Shown: positions 1 to 8,271, counted from the first letter of the stretch. The stretch: DNA of 64,000 bases from Agilicoccus flavus (GCF_014857905.1 NZ_JACYXE010000006.1:124001-188000); one strand, 5' to 3'. Notes: generated by a model from the letters alone, not told the origin. A program made the numbers and translations.

Positions 1-1
1 C

Positions 2-379
2 CGCCCGACCGGGGCGCAGATCGTCGCCACCGGTTCGCGCTTCCTCGGCCTGCGTTACCTGTGGGCGGGGGTCTCGGCGTTCGGGTTCGACTGCTCCGGC
101 TTCACCTCGACCGTCTTCAAGGCCCACGGCATCGCCATCCCCCGCGACGCCGGGCCCCAGTCCACGGCCGGCCGGGCCGTCGCGCGGGCCGACCTGCGCC
201 CCGGCGACCTCGTGTTCTTCGCCGGGCCGGGCGGGACCGGCCGCGTCCACCACGTCGCGATCTACGCCGGGGGAGGGCGCATCCTGCACTCGCCGAACTC
301 GGCCCGCAGCGTCGAGATCGTCGACCTGCGCGCCTTCGACGTGAACCGGGAGTACTCGGGGGCGCGCCGCTACCTGTAG
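2..379 (+). CDS. NlpC/P60 (C40) peptidase, C-terminal part, 5' end outside window
   Basis: The reading frame is open from base 2 and ends with TAG at 377-379, so only the last 125 residues are present. It matches the catalytic domain of NlpC/P60 cell-wall hydrolases, which cut peptide stems of peptidoglycan outside the membrane. The nucleophile Cys lies in FDCSGF near residue 31, the catalytic His in VHHVAIY near residue 83, and a third polar residue follows in ILHSPNS. The spacing is normal and the protein ends right after the domain. Any N-terminal signal or binding repeats lie upstream of the window. It converges with greA across a strong hairpin. Family is clear; substrate is not. Confidence 0.9.
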   Translation, partial: RPTGAQIVATGSRFLGLRYLWAGVSAFGFDCSGFTSTVFKAHGIAIPRDAGPQSTAGRAVARADLRPGDLVFFAGPGGTGRVHHVAIYAGGGRILHSPNSARSVEIVDLRAFDVNREYSGARRYL

Positions 380-418
380 AGCCGCGGCCCGCGCGCAGGC
401 GCGGCGCGGACGCCCCGC

Positions 419-463
419 GCACGACGACGCCCCGGCCCGGAGAGGGTCGGGGCGTCGTCGTGC
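419..463. terminator. Bidirectional hairpin terminator between NlpC/P60 gene and greA
   Basis: A perfect 16-bp inverted repeat (419-434 with 448-463, arms GCACGACGACGCCCCG and its complement) surrounds a 13-base loop. It sits between two convergent genes, 39 bases after one stop and 13 bases after the other. There is no long T tract, as is common in G+C-rich actinobacteria. Confidence 0.8.
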
Positions 464-476
464 GTGGCGGTGCCGC

Positions 477-968
477 TCAGCCCTGGTAGGGCTTCGCCTT
501 GAGGATCTTGACAGTGATCGTCTTGCCGTTGGGCGCCTGGTAGCTTGCCTCGTCGCCGGCGCGCTTGCCCATGATGGCCTCGCCGAGCGGGGAGGTCATC
601 GAGTAGACGTCCATGTCGTCGCCGCCGATCTCGCGGCTGCCCAGGAGGAACGTCATCTCGTCGCCGAACATCTCGACGGTGACGACCATGCCCTGCTCGA
701 CGATGCCGTCGTCCTTCGGCGTCTCGCCGACGATGGCGTTCTGCAGCAGGGAGGTCAGCTGGCGGATGCGGGCCTCCATCTTGCCCTGCTCCTCCTTGGC
801 CGCGTGGTAGCCGCCGTTCTCCTTGAGGTCGCCCTCGTCGCGCGCGGCCTCGATGCGCTTGCTGATCTCGCTGCGGCCGGACGTCGACAGCTGCTCCAGC
901 TCGGCCTGCAGACGGTCGTAGGCGTCCTGGGTGAGGTAGCTCGCCGTGGGCGTGGCGGTGTCGGACAC
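477..968 (-). CDS. greA: Transcription elongation factor GreA
   Basis: GreA rescues backtracked RNA polymerase by stimulating transcript cleavage through the secondary channel. The 163-residue product has the N-terminal coiled coil with the acidic tip (RIEAARDEGDLKENGGYHAA, about residues 36-55) and a C-terminal FKBP-like domain ending KILKAKPYQG, which is normal length and layout. The GTG at 968 is chosen because an AAGGAG lies 8 bases upstream; an in-frame GTG 9 bases further upstream overlaps that ribosome binding site. The gene follows the DUF4307 gene on the same strand after a 317-base spacer with its own likely promoter. The same pairing occurs as Rv1080c/Rv1081c in M. tuberculosis. 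Confidence 0.96.
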   Translation of the reverse strand: MSDTATPTASYLTQDAYDRLQAELEQLSTSGRSEISKRIEAARDEGDLKENGGYHAAKEEQGKMEARIRQLTSLLQNAIVGETPKDDGIVEQGMVVTVEMFGDEMTFLLGSREIGGDDMDVYSMTSPLGEAIMGKRAGDEASYQAPNGKTITVKILKAKPYQG

Positions 969-1019
969 GTCGATCACTCCTTGCGTTTCGTCGAGAGGTC
1001 CGCGCTGAGCGCGAACGAC

Positions 1020-1045
1020 GCGCGCCGCCCGGCAGGGCGGCGCGC
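1020..1045 (-). other. Stable hairpin in the greA 5' leader
   Basis: The arms 1020-1030 (GCGCGCCGCCC) and 1035-1045 pair perfectly around the tetraloop at 1031-1034. It lies about 52 bases before the greA start codon, inside the presumed leader. It could be an attenuator or an mRNA stabiliser. Position and strength are seen; function is inferred. Confidence 0.5.
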
Positions 1046-1151
1046 AGAGTCGGTGGTGGCCCGGGCCGACCCGGCGAGTGAGCCGGGACCCACGCGTGGT
1101 GGCCCTGGGGGACTCGCCGACCCGGTCGATCGGACCGGCGGTAAGCATTCG

Positions 1152-1157
1152 ATCATA
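1152..1157 (-). promoter_or_regulatory. Candidate -10 element for greA (TATGAT on minus strand)
   Basis: The minus strand reads TATGAT, close to the sigma-70 class consensus and rare in such G+C-rich DNA. It would give a leader of about 175 bases containing the hairpin at 1020-1045. No good -35 hexamer is visible at 16-18 bases. Confidence 0.35.
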
Positions 1158-1285
1158 CGGGACGAACCGCTCGTACGCCTCCGCAGGCCGCTGACCTGCG
1201 GCGCCGAGGCCACCCAAAGGCCCCCGAGGCGCTGCCGGCCAGGGCTCTTGGGAGCGGTGGAGTCGGCGGAGGTGTCCGAGCCCGG

Positions 1286-1738
1286 TCAGGCGGCGGCGCA
1301 GCGCCGCACGGCCCCGTACACCGCGGTCGAGGTCGTGCGCACCCGCGTCTCGACGACGACGCTCGCGGGTTCGCCCGGGGGGACCTGCACGGTGGTGCGG
1401 CCGACGACGCCGTGGGACGTCTCCTGCGCCTCGACGACGCAGGACAGCGCCAGGCTCGGCGGCCGGGTCACCTCGAAGCGCACGTAGGTCGTCGACGGGT
1501 CGACGACCCGGTAGCCGAGGTCCCGCCACGCCGGTTTGCCGACGGTCGAGGCGAGGCCCCACCAGATCGCGACGGCGAGCCCGATCGCGGTGAGGACCAC
1601 CCCGAGCAGGACGAACCGCCGCCGCCCGGCGTCGGCGTCGGCCCAGGCCCGCCGGACGCCGCGGATCCAGCCGTCCTGCGACACGCGGTCGTGGTCGGCC
1701 TCGTCGCGGGCGACGTCGTCGGCGGGGGGTGTGGGCAC
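1286..1738 (-). CDS. DUF4307 family single-pass membrane protein
   Basis: A 150-residue protein with a charged cytoplasmic N-terminus (about residues 1-42), one membrane segment (FVLLGVVLTAIGLAVAIWWG, about 43-62) and a C-terminal extracytoplasmic domain with two cysteines (SLALSCVV and RRCAAA) that could form a disulfide. This is the layout of the DUF4307 family, whose function is unknown, and it sits beside greA and mca as Rv1081c does in M. tuberculosis. The GTG start at 1738 is supported by a TAGCCT hexamer ending 6 bases upstream with no ribosome binding site, so translation is probably leaderless. It is divergent from mca, 125 bases away. Confidence 0.85.
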   Translation of the reverse strand: MPTPPADDVARDEADHDRVSQDGWIRGVRRAWADADAGRRRFVLLGVVLTAIGLAVAIWWGLASTVGKPAWRDLGYRVVDPSTTYVRFEVTRPPSLALSCVVEAQETSHGVVGRTTVQVPPGEPASVVVETRVRTTSTAVYGAVRRCAAA

Positions 1739-1744
1739 GCGCCC

Positions 1745-1750
1745 AGGCTA
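1745..1750 (-). promoter_or_regulatory. Leaderless promoter -10 (TAGCCT) of the DUF4307 gene
   Basis: On the minus strand TAGCCT is followed by 6 bases and the GTG start. That spacing puts the transcription start on or next to the start codon. Confidence 0.5.
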
Positions 1751-1863
1751 TCGGGGCCGATCGCGGCGCTACCGGGGCCCGCGGCTCCGGCCGGCCCCCG
1801 GGGCGCGTCGGCGGGGGTGCGAGAATGGAGGTCGACCCAGCAGACCCCCGACGAAGGACAGAC

Positions 1864-2832
1864 GTGACGCAGTCCCTGCGAATGATGGCCGTGCACGCGC
1901 ACCCCGACGACGAGTCGAGCAAGGGTGCCGCGACCATGGCCATGTACGTCGACCGGGGCGTGGAGGTGGGTGTCGTCTCGTGCACCGGCGGTGAGCGCGG
2001 CGACATCCTCAACCCGCGCCTCAAGGACGACCCCGACGTGCTGCGCGACCTGCCGGAGTTCCGGCGCGCCGAGATGCGCCGCGCCCAGGAGATCCTCGGC
2101 ATCGGCCACACGTGGCTCGGCTTCGTCGACTCGGGCCTGCCCGAGGGTGACCCGCTGCCGCCGGTGCCCGAGGGCTGCTTCGCGACGGCGCCCCTGGACG
2201 TCACGGTCGAGGCCCTGGTCCGGGTCATCCGCGAGCAGCGCCCGCACGTCGTGACGACGTACGACGAGAACGGCGGCTACCCGCACCCCGACCACATCAT
2301 GTGCCACGTCGTGGCCGTCGCCGCCTTCCGCGCCGCGGGTGATCCCGACGCCTTCCCGCACGCGGGAGCGCCGTGGCAGCCCCTCAAGCTCTACTACAAC
2401 CAGACCATCGCCAAGGCGCGCGTGCTCGCGTTCCACGACGCCCTCACGGAGCGCGGCATGGAGTCGCCGTTCGCCGACTGGGCCGCCCGCTGGAAGGACC
2501 GCGACGACCGCCCCGTCAGCACCCGCGTGCCGTGCTCCGACTACTTCGACCGGCGCAACCAGGCGCTCCTCGCCCACGCGACCCAGATCGACCCCGACGG
2601 CTGGTGGTTCGCGATCCCCCTCGACCTGGAGGCGCAGGTGTGGCCCACCGAGGACTTCGAGTCGGCCGTCTCGTACGTGCCGATCACGGAGGGCGAGGAC
2701 GACCTGTTCGCCGGGCTCGGCGACGCCGCGGCGGCCGACGCCCTCGTGGCCGAGGTGCTCGCCGATCGCCGCGAGCCGGTCCTCGACACGGTCGTGGAGC
2801 GCTCCCCGGACGCGCCGGGGTGGCACCGATGA
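1864..2832 (+). CDS. mca: Mycothiol S-conjugate amidase Mca
   Basis: Mca hydrolyses mycothiol S-conjugates of toxins and electrophiles, releasing a mercapturic acid for export and recycling GlcN-Ins. The 322-residue product is a LmbE-type zinc amidase: AHPDDESSKGAA gives the zinc ligands His13 and Asp16 and the catalytic Asp15, and HPDH (141-144) supplies the third zinc ligand. The N-terminal motif is the form typical of Mca rather than of the deacetylase MshB, although the two are close relatives. GTG 1864 has AAGGA six bases upstream and gives the canonical MMAVHAHPDD start. The stop overlaps the next gene (ATGA). It implies that the host makes mycothiol. Confidence 0.93.
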   Translation: MTQSLRMMAVHAHPDDESSKGAATMAMYVDRGVEVGVVSCTGGERGDILNPRLKDDPDVLRDLPEFRRAEMRRAQEILGIGHTWLGFVDSGLPEGDPLPPVPEGCFATAPLDVTVEALVRVIREQRPHVVTTYDENGGYPHPDHIMCHVVAVAAFRAAGDPDAFPHAGAPWQPLKLYYNQTIAKARVLAFHDALTERGMESPFADWAARWKDRDDRPVSTRVPCSDYFDRRNQALLAHATQIDPDGWWFAIPLDLEAQVWPTEDFESAVSYVPITEGEDDLFAGLGDAAAADALVAEVLADRREPVLDTVVERSPDAPGWHR

Positions 2833-3173
2833 ACACGCCCGACCCGTCCGTCTCGCCCGGCATCGGCGGCTTCCTCGCCTTCTTCCTCCTCGGCTGCGCG
2901 CTGTGGCTGCTCATGCGGAACATGATCGTGCGGCTGCGCAACGTCGACCGCCGCGCCGCGCTCGAGGACGAGCCCGTCGACGCCGCGGCCGTGCGCGCCG
3001 CGGACGAACCGCCCATGAGCACCCGGCCCACGTCGGCCGCCGGGCGGCGCTCGGGATCCGGGGACGGGGACGGGGCCGCGGACGATCCGGGCGGCGACGC
3101 GGACCCGGCCGACCCGGCCGGCGCCCCCGAGGACCCGCGTGACGCGGAGCGCGGCGGCTCGACCTCGAGCTGA
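2829..3173 (+). CDS. Small single-pass membrane protein linked to mca
   Basis: This 114-residue protein starts at ATG 2829 and overlaps mca by 4 bases, so it is probably translationally coupled. One hydrophobic segment (GGFLAFFLLGCALWLLMRNM, about residues 12-31) is followed by a short basic stretch (RLRNVDRR) and a long, low-complexity Asp/Gly/Pro tail that looks disordered. A small membrane protein of unknown function in the same place next to mca is known from M. tuberculosis (Rv1083). The tight linkage suggests a role in mycothiol-related detoxification or export, but nothing in the sequence shows a catalytic activity. Confidence 0.75.
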   Translation: MNTPDPSVSPGIGGFLAFFLLGCALWLLMRNMIVRLRNVDRRAALEDEPVDAAAVRAADEPPMSTRPTSAAGRRSGSGDGDGAADDPGGDADPADPAGAPEDPRDAERGGSTSS

Positions 3174-3176
3174 GGG

Positions 3177-3926
3177 TCAGGCCCCGACGGGTGGGCCGGC
3201 GGTCGCGACGGCGAGGCCCGCGGCCGCGAAGTGCGCGAGGAACGCGAGGATCGTGAACGTGTGGAAGACCTCGTGGAAGCCGAACCACCGCGGTGAGGGG
3301 TCGGGTCGCTTGAGGCCGTACACGACCGCGCCCAGGGTGTAGAGCACGCCGCCGGCGACGATGAGCGCGAGGACGAGCGCCCCGCCGGACCGGTAGAAGG
3401 GCCCCACGTAGAAGACCGCGACCCAGCCGAGCAGGACGTACAGGGGAGTGGACACCCAGCGCGGGGCGCCGACCCAGGCCACCTTGAAGACGACGCCGAG
3501 CACGGCACCGACCCACATCACCCACAGCAGGGTCCGTGCCGCGGCGTCGTCGAGCAGGGTGGCCGCGAACGCCGTGTAGGTCCCGGCGATGACGAGGAAG
3601 ATGTTCGCGTGGTCGAGCCGGCGCAGGACGCGCGCCACGGGTGGGGTCCACGTGCCGCGGTGGTAGAGCGCGGAGGTGCCGAACAACAGGGCGGCCGTGA
3701 CGACGAAGACGCTCATGCCGATCCGCCCGCGCGGCGTCGGGGTGGCGGCCACGAGGGCGATGCCGCCGAGGACGACGATCGGGAACATCACCGCGTGCAG
3801 CCAGCCGCGCAGGCGCGGCTTGACCACGTCGAGCAGGTGATCGACCGCGGCGTCCACCGCGTCCCCGGGGTTCCCGCCGGCGTTCCCACCGGCGTCGGAC
3901 AGGCGGGGCGTGGACGAGCTGGGCAT
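3177..3926 (-). CDS. Hemolysin III / TrhA-type (PAQR-like) membrane protein
   Basis: This 249-residue protein has seven hydrophobic segments and the hallmarks of the bacterial hemolysin III/YqfA family: SALYHRGTW, RRLDHANIFLVIAGTYT, and a C-terminal FHEVFHTFTILAFLAH carrying the conserved histidines that bind zinc in PAQR relatives. Members are linked to membrane fluidity and lipid homeostasis; the old hemolysin name is misleading. A roughly 35-residue low-complexity N-terminus precedes the domain. The stop is only 3 bases from the convergent small membrane gene. The start has no ribosome binding site, but a TAAGCT -10 lies 6 bases upstream, next to a perfect palindrome, so the gene is probably leaderless and repressor-controlled. 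Confidence 0.9.
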   Translation of the reverse strand: MPSSSTPRLSDAGGNAGGNPGDAVDAAVDHLLDVVKPRLRGWLHAVMFPIVVLGGIALVAATPTPRGRIGMSVFVVTAALLFGTSALYHRGTWTPPVARVLRRLDHANIFLVIAGTYTAFAATLLDDAAARTLLWVMWVGAVLGVVFKVAWVGAPRWVSTPLYVLLGWVAVFYVGPFYRSGGALVLALIVAGGVLYTLGAVVYGLKRPDPSPRWFGFHEVFHTFTILAFLAHFAAAGLAVATAGPPVGA

Positions 3927-3932
3927 GACCCG

Positions 3933-3938
3933 AGCTTA
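3933..3938 (-). promoter_or_regulatory. Leaderless promoter -10 (TAAGCT) of hemolysin III gene
   Basis: On the minus strand TAAGCT ends 6 bases before the ATG at 3926. The adjacent palindrome at 3937-3958 overlaps its upstream edge. Confidence 0.5.
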
Positions 3939-3958
3939 ACCTACGGAACCGTAGGTTA
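3937..3958. promoter_or_regulatory. Perfect palindromic operator upstream of hemolysin III
   Basis: Two perfect 10-bp arms, TAACCTACGG (3937-3946) and CCGTAGGTTA (3949-3958), are separated by AA. The site covers the -10/-35 interval of the hemolysin III promoter, where a bound dimer would block RNA polymerase. Its size and symmetry are typical of TetR-family operators. The A+T content of the arms stands out from the surrounding DNA. The cognate regulator is not encoded next to it. Confidence 0.65.
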
Positions 3959-4118
3959 CGTGGTCGGGCCGGGCGGGCCCGGTGCCGTCGCGAAGGTCGT
4001 GACCGGGCCCGCGACCCGTCGGGGCGTAGCGTGGGGAACGGGTCCGCACGTCGCGGGGCCGACCCGGTCGGCCGCGTGCGGGCCGGCCCCTAGCACACGG
4101 ACGGCGGCGGGAGATCGC

Positions 4119-4880
4119 GTGGACCTGAGCCACCTGCTCTACGAGGCGTACGAACGTCGGCTGGTCGCCGACCTGCCCACGGGCCGGGTGCCGCGACACG
4201 TCGGCGTCATGCTCGACGGCAACCGGCGGTGGGCCCGGTCCAAGGGGGAGGAGACGACCGTCGGGCACCGCGCCGGCGCCGACAACATCGCCCCGTTCCT
4301 CGGTTGGAGCGAGGAGCTCGGGGTCGAGATCGTCACCCTGTGGCTCCTGTCGACCGACAACCTCAAGCGCCGGCCGGACGAGCTCGCGCCGCTGCTGCGC
4401 ATCATCGAGGACGTCGTCGCCGACCTCGCCGACACGGGCCGCTGGCGCGTCAACATCGTCGGCGCCCGCCACCTGCTGCCGGCCGAGACCGCCGAGCGCC
4501 TCCTGGCCGCGGCGGGCCGGACGGCCGGGGTGGAGGGGCTCGTCGTCAACGTCGCCGTCGGGTACGGGGGCCGGCAGGAGATCGCCGACGCGGTCCGGGG
4601 GCTGCTCCTCGAGGCGGCCGAGCAGGGGCGGGACCTGCGCGACATCGCCGAGCGCATCACCGTCGAGGACATCGCCGCGCACCTGTACACGAAGGGTCAA
4701 CCCGACCCCGACCTCGTCATCCGCACGTCGGGCGAGCAACGCGTCGGCGGGTTCCTGCTCTGGCAGAGCACGCACAGCGAGTTCTACTTCTGCGAGGCGT
4801 ACTGGCCCGACTTCCGCCGCGTCGACTACCTGCGGGCGGTCCGCGCGTACGCCGAACGGGAGCGCCGGTACGGGGTCTGA
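4119..4880 (+). CDS. Short-type Z-isoprenyl diphosphate synthase (UppS family)
   Basis: The 253-residue product is a cis-prenyltransferase that condenses isopentenyl diphosphate onto an allylic primer, giving polyprenyl carriers for envelope synthesis. The active site VMLDGNRRWAR has the essential Asp33. The C-terminal block RTSGEQRVGGFLLWQS and HSEFYF binds IPP. It resembles Rv1086, the short-chain Z,E-farnesyl diphosphate synthase of M. tuberculosis, which occupies the same place beside hemolysin III; product length cannot be read from the sequence. GTG 4119 follows GGGAG. A candidate -10 TAGCGT lies at 4027-4032. It may also be a plain undecaprenyl diphosphate synthase. Confidence 0.9.
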   Translation: MDLSHLLYEAYERRLVADLPTGRVPRHVGVMLDGNRRWARSKGEETTVGHRAGADNIAPFLGWSEELGVEIVTLWLLSTDNLKRRPDELAPLLRIIEDVVADLADTGRWRVNIVGARHLLPAETAERLLAAAGRTAGVEGLVVNVAVGYGGRQEIADAVRGLLLEAAEQGRDLRDIAERITVEDIAAHLYTKGQPDPDLVIRTSGEQRVGGFLLWQSTHSEFYFCEAYWPDFRRVDYLRAVRAYAERERRYGV

Positions 4881-4930
4881 GGCGCCGCGACGTTGGACGC
4901 GGTGACGCGCCCTGGTGGACACTCGTACCG

Positions 4931-6622
4931 ATGAGTGACGTGAGCGCGGAGCGGGGCGCCGGCCCCCGGGCGAGGCGACCGCGCCCGTTCCGGGCCGCGA
5001 TGCGCACGCTGCGGGCCGACCTGCGCGCGGCGTGGGCACTGCTGTACGTGCGCCACGGCCTCGCCGGCATGGCGCTCATCGCCCTGGGGGCGTACACCCC
5101 GGCGTTCCTGCCGCCCGACTCGCCGATCCTCGAGCTGCTGCACCTCGACTGGCTCGCCGACGGCCCCAGCCGCGTCGTCGCGACCGGCCTCATCATCGGC
5201 GGGATGGCGATCCTCGTCCACGCGTGGCTGCGCCTGCGACCCACGAGGACCTCCGGGCCGCTGCCGACGTCGACGTGGCTGATCTGGGCCGCACCCGTCA
5301 TGCTCACGCCGCCCCTGTTCAGTCGCGACACGTACAGCTACGCCGCCCAGGGGCTCATCGTCGACCGCGGCATGGACCCGTACGCGACGGCGCCGATCAG
5401 CGTGCCGGGCTCGTTCGCCGACCAGGTCGACGCGATGTGGCTCTACACGCCGGCCCCGTACGGCCCGCTCGCGCTCCAGCTCCAGCACCTCGTCGTCGAC
5501 CTCACCTTCGGCAACGCCTTCGTCGCCTCCGTCGCGATGCGGATCCCGGCCGTGGCCGCGGTGGCCGTCGTCGCGCTGCTCCTGCCCCGCCTCGCGGCGC
5601 GCGTCGGCGTCGACCCCCGCGGCGCGGTGTGGCTCGGTGTCCTCAACCCCCTCGTCGTGCTCCACCTCGTGGGCGGCGCGCACAACGACGCGATGATGAT
5701 CGCCTGCGTCGTGCTCGGGCTGTACCTCGCCGCCGACGGGCGGCTGGGGGCCGGGGCGCTCGCCGTCGCCGCCGGGGCCGGGTTCAAGCAGACTGCCGTG
5801 CTCGCGCTCGTCGGCGTGGCCGGCCTCGCCGCGCGGCGCATCCACGGGGGGCTGACGCCGCCGCGCCGCGACTACCTCCTGGTCGCGCTGCACACCGGGC
5901 TCGTCGCGTTCGCCGGGTTCGTCGCGCTCACCCTCGCCTCCGGCCTCGGCTGGGGCTGGGTGCCCAACCTCAGCGTCCCGATGGCCCTGCGCTCCTACCT
6001 CGCGCCCACGACGCTGCTCGGCAGCATCGTCCAGCTCGGATTGAGCGCGGCCGGGGCCCCCGCGGCCTGGGTGGCGCAGCCCGTGCCCGCCGCGCAGGCC
6101 CTCGGAGCGATCGTCGCCGTGGGCACGCTGCTGTGGCTCACGTGGTCGGTCGCGCCGCGCCATCCGCTCGGGTCGGCGGCGGCCGCGTTCACCGTCGTCG
6201 TCGCGTGCGGCCCGGTGATGCAGCCCTGGTACCTGCTGCCCTGCCTCGTCCTCTACGGCGTCGCGCACTCCTCGCGTCGCGTCGTCCAGGGGACCGTCTG
6301 GCTGACGATCGGTCTCGTCGGCTACAGCGCCTTCGACGTGGGCATGGCCAACGGCGTCCCGCTGCTGGCCGCGGCGATCCTCGCCTACACCCTCGTCCGG
6401 CTGGCGCGCTCGCGCACCGACCTCGTCGACGCCCCGCTGTACGACCGCGACGTCGAGCCCGGCCCCGGCCCGGACGGTGTCGCCGGCGGGACCGTCGGCG
6501 CGGGCGACGGGGACGGCCGGGGGGCCGGCTACCCGGTCGTCGAGCTCCCGTCGGAGCCGCGACCGGATGAACATCTCGCGACGGCCCCACCACCTCCGCC
6601 GCGCGAGGCCGAGTCGACGTAG
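4931..6622 (+). CDS. MptB-like polyprenol-phosphomannose-dependent mannosyltransferase (GT-C)
   Basis: The 563-residue integral membrane protein has about 12-13 hydrophobic segments between residues 45 and 500 and a disordered Pro/Gly/Asp tail. The first long loop carries [12 protein letters not shown] followed by DPYATAP, the acidic loop motif typical of actinobacterial MptA/MptB-type GT-C enzymes. Those use polyprenol-phosphomannose to build the alpha-1,6-mannan of lipoglycans on the outer side of the membrane. It lies directly after the prenyl diphosphate synthase gene, which fits a joint role in lipid-linked glycan synthesis. The start ATG 4931 has no clear ribosome binding site. MptA versus MptB specificity cannot be told apart here. 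Confidence 0.82.
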   Translation: MSDVSAERGAGPRARRPRPFRAAMRTLRADLRAAWALLYVRHGLAGMALIALGAYTPAFLPPDSPILELLHLDWLADGPSRVVATGLIIGGMAILVHAWLRLRPTRTSGPLPTSTWLIWAAPVMLTPPLFSRDTYSYAAQGLIVDRGMDPYATAPISVPGSFADQVDAMWLYTPAPYGPLALQLQHLVVDLTFGNAFVASVAMRIPAVAAVAVVALLLPRLAARVGVDPRGAVWLGVLNPLVVLHLVGGAHNDAMMIACVVLGLYLAADGRLGAGALAVAAGAGFKQTAVLALVGVAGLAARRIHGGLTPPRRDYLLVALHTGLVAFAGFVALTLASGLGWGWVPNLSVPMALRSYLAPTTLLGSIVQLGLSAAGAPAAWVAQPVPAAQALGAIVAVGTLLWLTWSVAPRHPLGSAAAAFTVVVACGPVMQPWYLLPCLVLYGVAHSSRRVVQGTVWLTIGLVGYSAFDVGMANGVPLLAAAILAYTLVRLARSRTDLVDAPLYDRDVEPGPGPDGVAGGTVGAGDGDGRGAGYPVVELPSEPRPDEHLATAPPPPPREAEST

Positions 6623-6632
6623 CGTGCGGAGT

Positions 6633-6657
6633 GCACCGGGCGCGTGCGGCCCGGTGC
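6633..6657 (+). terminator. Hairpin after the MptB-like gene
   Basis: Perfect 9-bp arms GCACCGGGC (6633-6641) and GCCCGGTGC (6649-6657) surround a 7-base loop, 11 bases after the stop codon at 6622. No T tract follows. It probably ends the transcript before phoH2. Confidence 0.55.
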
Positions 6658-6747
6658 CCCGCCGACGGCGGTCTCCGAGAGGGCCGGGTCGTGCGGGCCG
6701 ACAACGACACGGGCGCGGCGCAGGCTCGCGCGCAGGAGGCGATCGGC

Positions 6748-8043
6748 ATGGCCGCGGCCAAGGTGTACGTCCTCGACACGTCCGTCCTGCTCTCCGATCC
6801 GCGGGCGTTCCTGCGCTTCGCCGAGCACGAGGTCGTGCTGCCGCTCGCCGTCGTCATCGAGCTCGAGGCCAAGCGACACCACCCCGAGCTCGGCTACTTC
6901 GCCCGCTCCGCCCTGCGCCTGCTCGACGAGCTGCGGGAGCGGCACGGCCACCTCGACCGGCCCCTGCCGATCCGCGACGTCGGGGGCACCCTGCACGTGG
7001 AGCTCAACCACGCCGACCCGACCGCGTTACCGGTGGCGTTCCGCCTCGGCGACAACGACACGCGCATCCTCGCCGTCGCGAAGAACCTCTCGGCGGCGGG
7101 CCGCGACGTCACCGTCGTCAGCAAGGACCTGCCCATGCGGATCAAGGCGTCCGCGATGGGGCTCGACGCCCAGGAGTACCGCGCCGAGTTGGCCGTCGAC
7201 TCCGGGTGGACGGGGCTGGCCGACGTCCACGTCTCCGACGAGGAGATGGGGGAGCTGTTCTCGACCGGGTCGCTGCGGCACGCCCAGGCGGCCGGGCTGC
7301 CCTGCCACACCGGGGTCGTGCTGCACGCGGGGCGGGGCAGCGGCCTCGGGCGGGTCGGGCCCGACGGTGCGATCCGCCTCGTCCGCGGCGACCGCGACGC
7401 GTTCGGGCTGCACGGGCGCAGCGCGGAGCAGCGGATCGCCCTCGACCTCCTGCTCGACCCCGACGTCGGCATCGTCAGCCTCGGCGGGCGCGCCGGGACC
7501 GGCAAGAGCGCGCTCGCGATGTGCGCCGGCCTCGAGGCGGTGCTCGAGCGGCGCCGGCACCGTCGGGTGCTCATCTTCCGGCCGCTCTACCCCGTGGGCG
7601 GCCAAGAGCTCGGCTACCTGCCCGGCAACGAGGCGGAGAAGATGGGGCCGTGGGCGCAGGCCGTGTTCGACACGCTCGGCGCCGTCGTCAGCAGCGAGGT
7701 CGTCGAGGAGATCCTCGACCGCGGGCTCCTCGAGGTGCTGCCGCTCACCCACATCCGCGGCCGGTCGCTGCACGACGCGTTCGTCATCGTCGACGAGGCG
7801 CAGTCGCTCGAGCGCAACGTCCTGCTCACCGTCCTCTCGCGCATCGGACAGAACTCGCGGGTCGTCCTCACCCACGACGTTGCGCAACGAGACAACCTCC
7901 GGGTGGGCCGTCACGACGGCGTCGCCGCCGTCATCGAGGTCCTCAAGGGAAATCCCCTGTTCGCGCACGTGACGCTGACCCGATCCGAGCGCAGCCCCAT
8001 CGCCGCGCTCGTCACCGACCTCCTCGAGGGCGACGGGCACTGA
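6748..8043 (+). CDS. phoH2: PhoH2: PIN-domain ribonuclease fused to PhoH ATPase
   Basis: The 431-residue protein has an N-terminal PIN nuclease domain (about residues 5-140; acidic metal ligands in VLDTSVLL and VIELEAKR) fused to a PhoH-type P-loop ATPase (about 220-425). Walker A is GRAGTGKS near 248-255 and Walker B is FVIVDEAQS near 345-353. PhoH2 proteins are RNA helicase/ribonucleases acting on single-stranded RNA, related to VapC toxins. The ATG at 6748 is preferred over upstream in-frame starts because AGGAGG lies 8 bases before it and the PIN domain begins at once. In M. tuberculosis the homologue Rv1095 is also near coaA. Confidence 0.93.
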   Translation: MAAAKVYVLDTSVLLSDPRAFLRFAEHEVVLPLAVVIELEAKRHHPELGYFARSALRLLDELRERHGHLDRPLPIRDVGGTLHVELNHADPTALPVAFRLGDNDTRILAVAKNLSAAGRDVTVVSKDLPMRIKASAMGLDAQEYRAELAVDSGWTGLADVHVSDEEMGELFSTGSLRHAQAAGLPCHTGVVLHAGRGSGLGRVGPDGAIRLVRGDRDAFGLHGRSAEQRIALDLLLDPDVGIVSLGGRAGTGKSALAMCAGLEAVLERRRHRRVLIFRPLYPVGGQELGYLPGNEAEKMGPWAQAVFDTLGAVVSSEVVEEILDRGLLEVLPLTHIRGRSLHDAFVIVDEAQSLERNVLLTVLSRIGQNSRVVLTHDVAQRDNLRVGRHDGVAAVIEVLKGNPLFAHVTLTRSERSPIAALVTDLLEGDGH

Positions 8044-8197
8044 TCGGAGGTGCCTCCGCCGCCGCCGCCGGGCGGCGTTCGTGCAGGTCATGGGCCCGGT
8101 GGCGCCTCGTGGGCGGCCGCGGCGAGCGCGGCGTGCACGGGCCGTTCCGGTCGCTATCCGATCCCCGGGGGATGTCAAGGACCATCGTCGGCCGTGT

Positions 8198-8226
8198 TTG
8201 TCATACGTCCGACTTGATGGCAAGGT
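8198..8226 (+). promoter_or_regulatory. Candidate promoter of the secreted transglycosylase-like gene
   Basis: TTGTCA (8198-8203) resembles a -35 and is followed after 17 bases by CAAGGT (8221-8226), a weak -10. Transcription would start near 8233, giving a leader of about 40 bases. The surrounding 228-base gap (8044-8271) is otherwise without a gene. Confidence 0.3.
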
Positions 8227-8237
8227 GACCAACCACA

Positions 8238-8254
8238 TCACGAATCGGTCACGA
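8238..8254 (+). promoter_or_regulatory. TCACGA direct repeat upstream of the secreted transglycosylase gene
   Basis: TCACGA occurs at 8238-8243 and again at 8249-8254, one helical turn apart (11 bp). A GGTGACC lies just upstream (8224-8230). Tandem repeats of about this type are recognised by response regulators such as MtrA, which controls cell-wall remodelling genes in actinobacteria. The repeat is seen; the regulator is inferred. Confidence 0.3.
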
Positions 8255-8271
8255 CAGCCCGGAGGACACCT

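Larger units (their letters stand above)
969..1285 (-). other. 317-base spacer: greA 5' untranslated region and promoter
   Basis: No credible gene is present. On the minus strand it holds a TATGAT hexamer (1152-1157) that could be the greA -10. Between it and the start codon lies a perfect 11-bp hairpin with a GGCA loop (1020-1045). A 7-bp hairpin (1181-1201, arms CCGCAGG/CCTGCGG) lies closer to the DUF4307 stop and could be a weak terminator. I see nothing in the rest. Confidence 0.55.

Noticed and set aside
8224-8241. CRP-like GTGA...TCAC in front of the transglycosylase gene
   Set aside because: The half-sites are 9 bases apart, not 6, so the geometry does not fit a CRP site.
8044-8271. 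ydaO/c-di-AMP riboswitch before the secreted wall protein
   Set aside because: The gap lacks the conserved core sequences I would expect; only short repeats and a weak promoter are visible.
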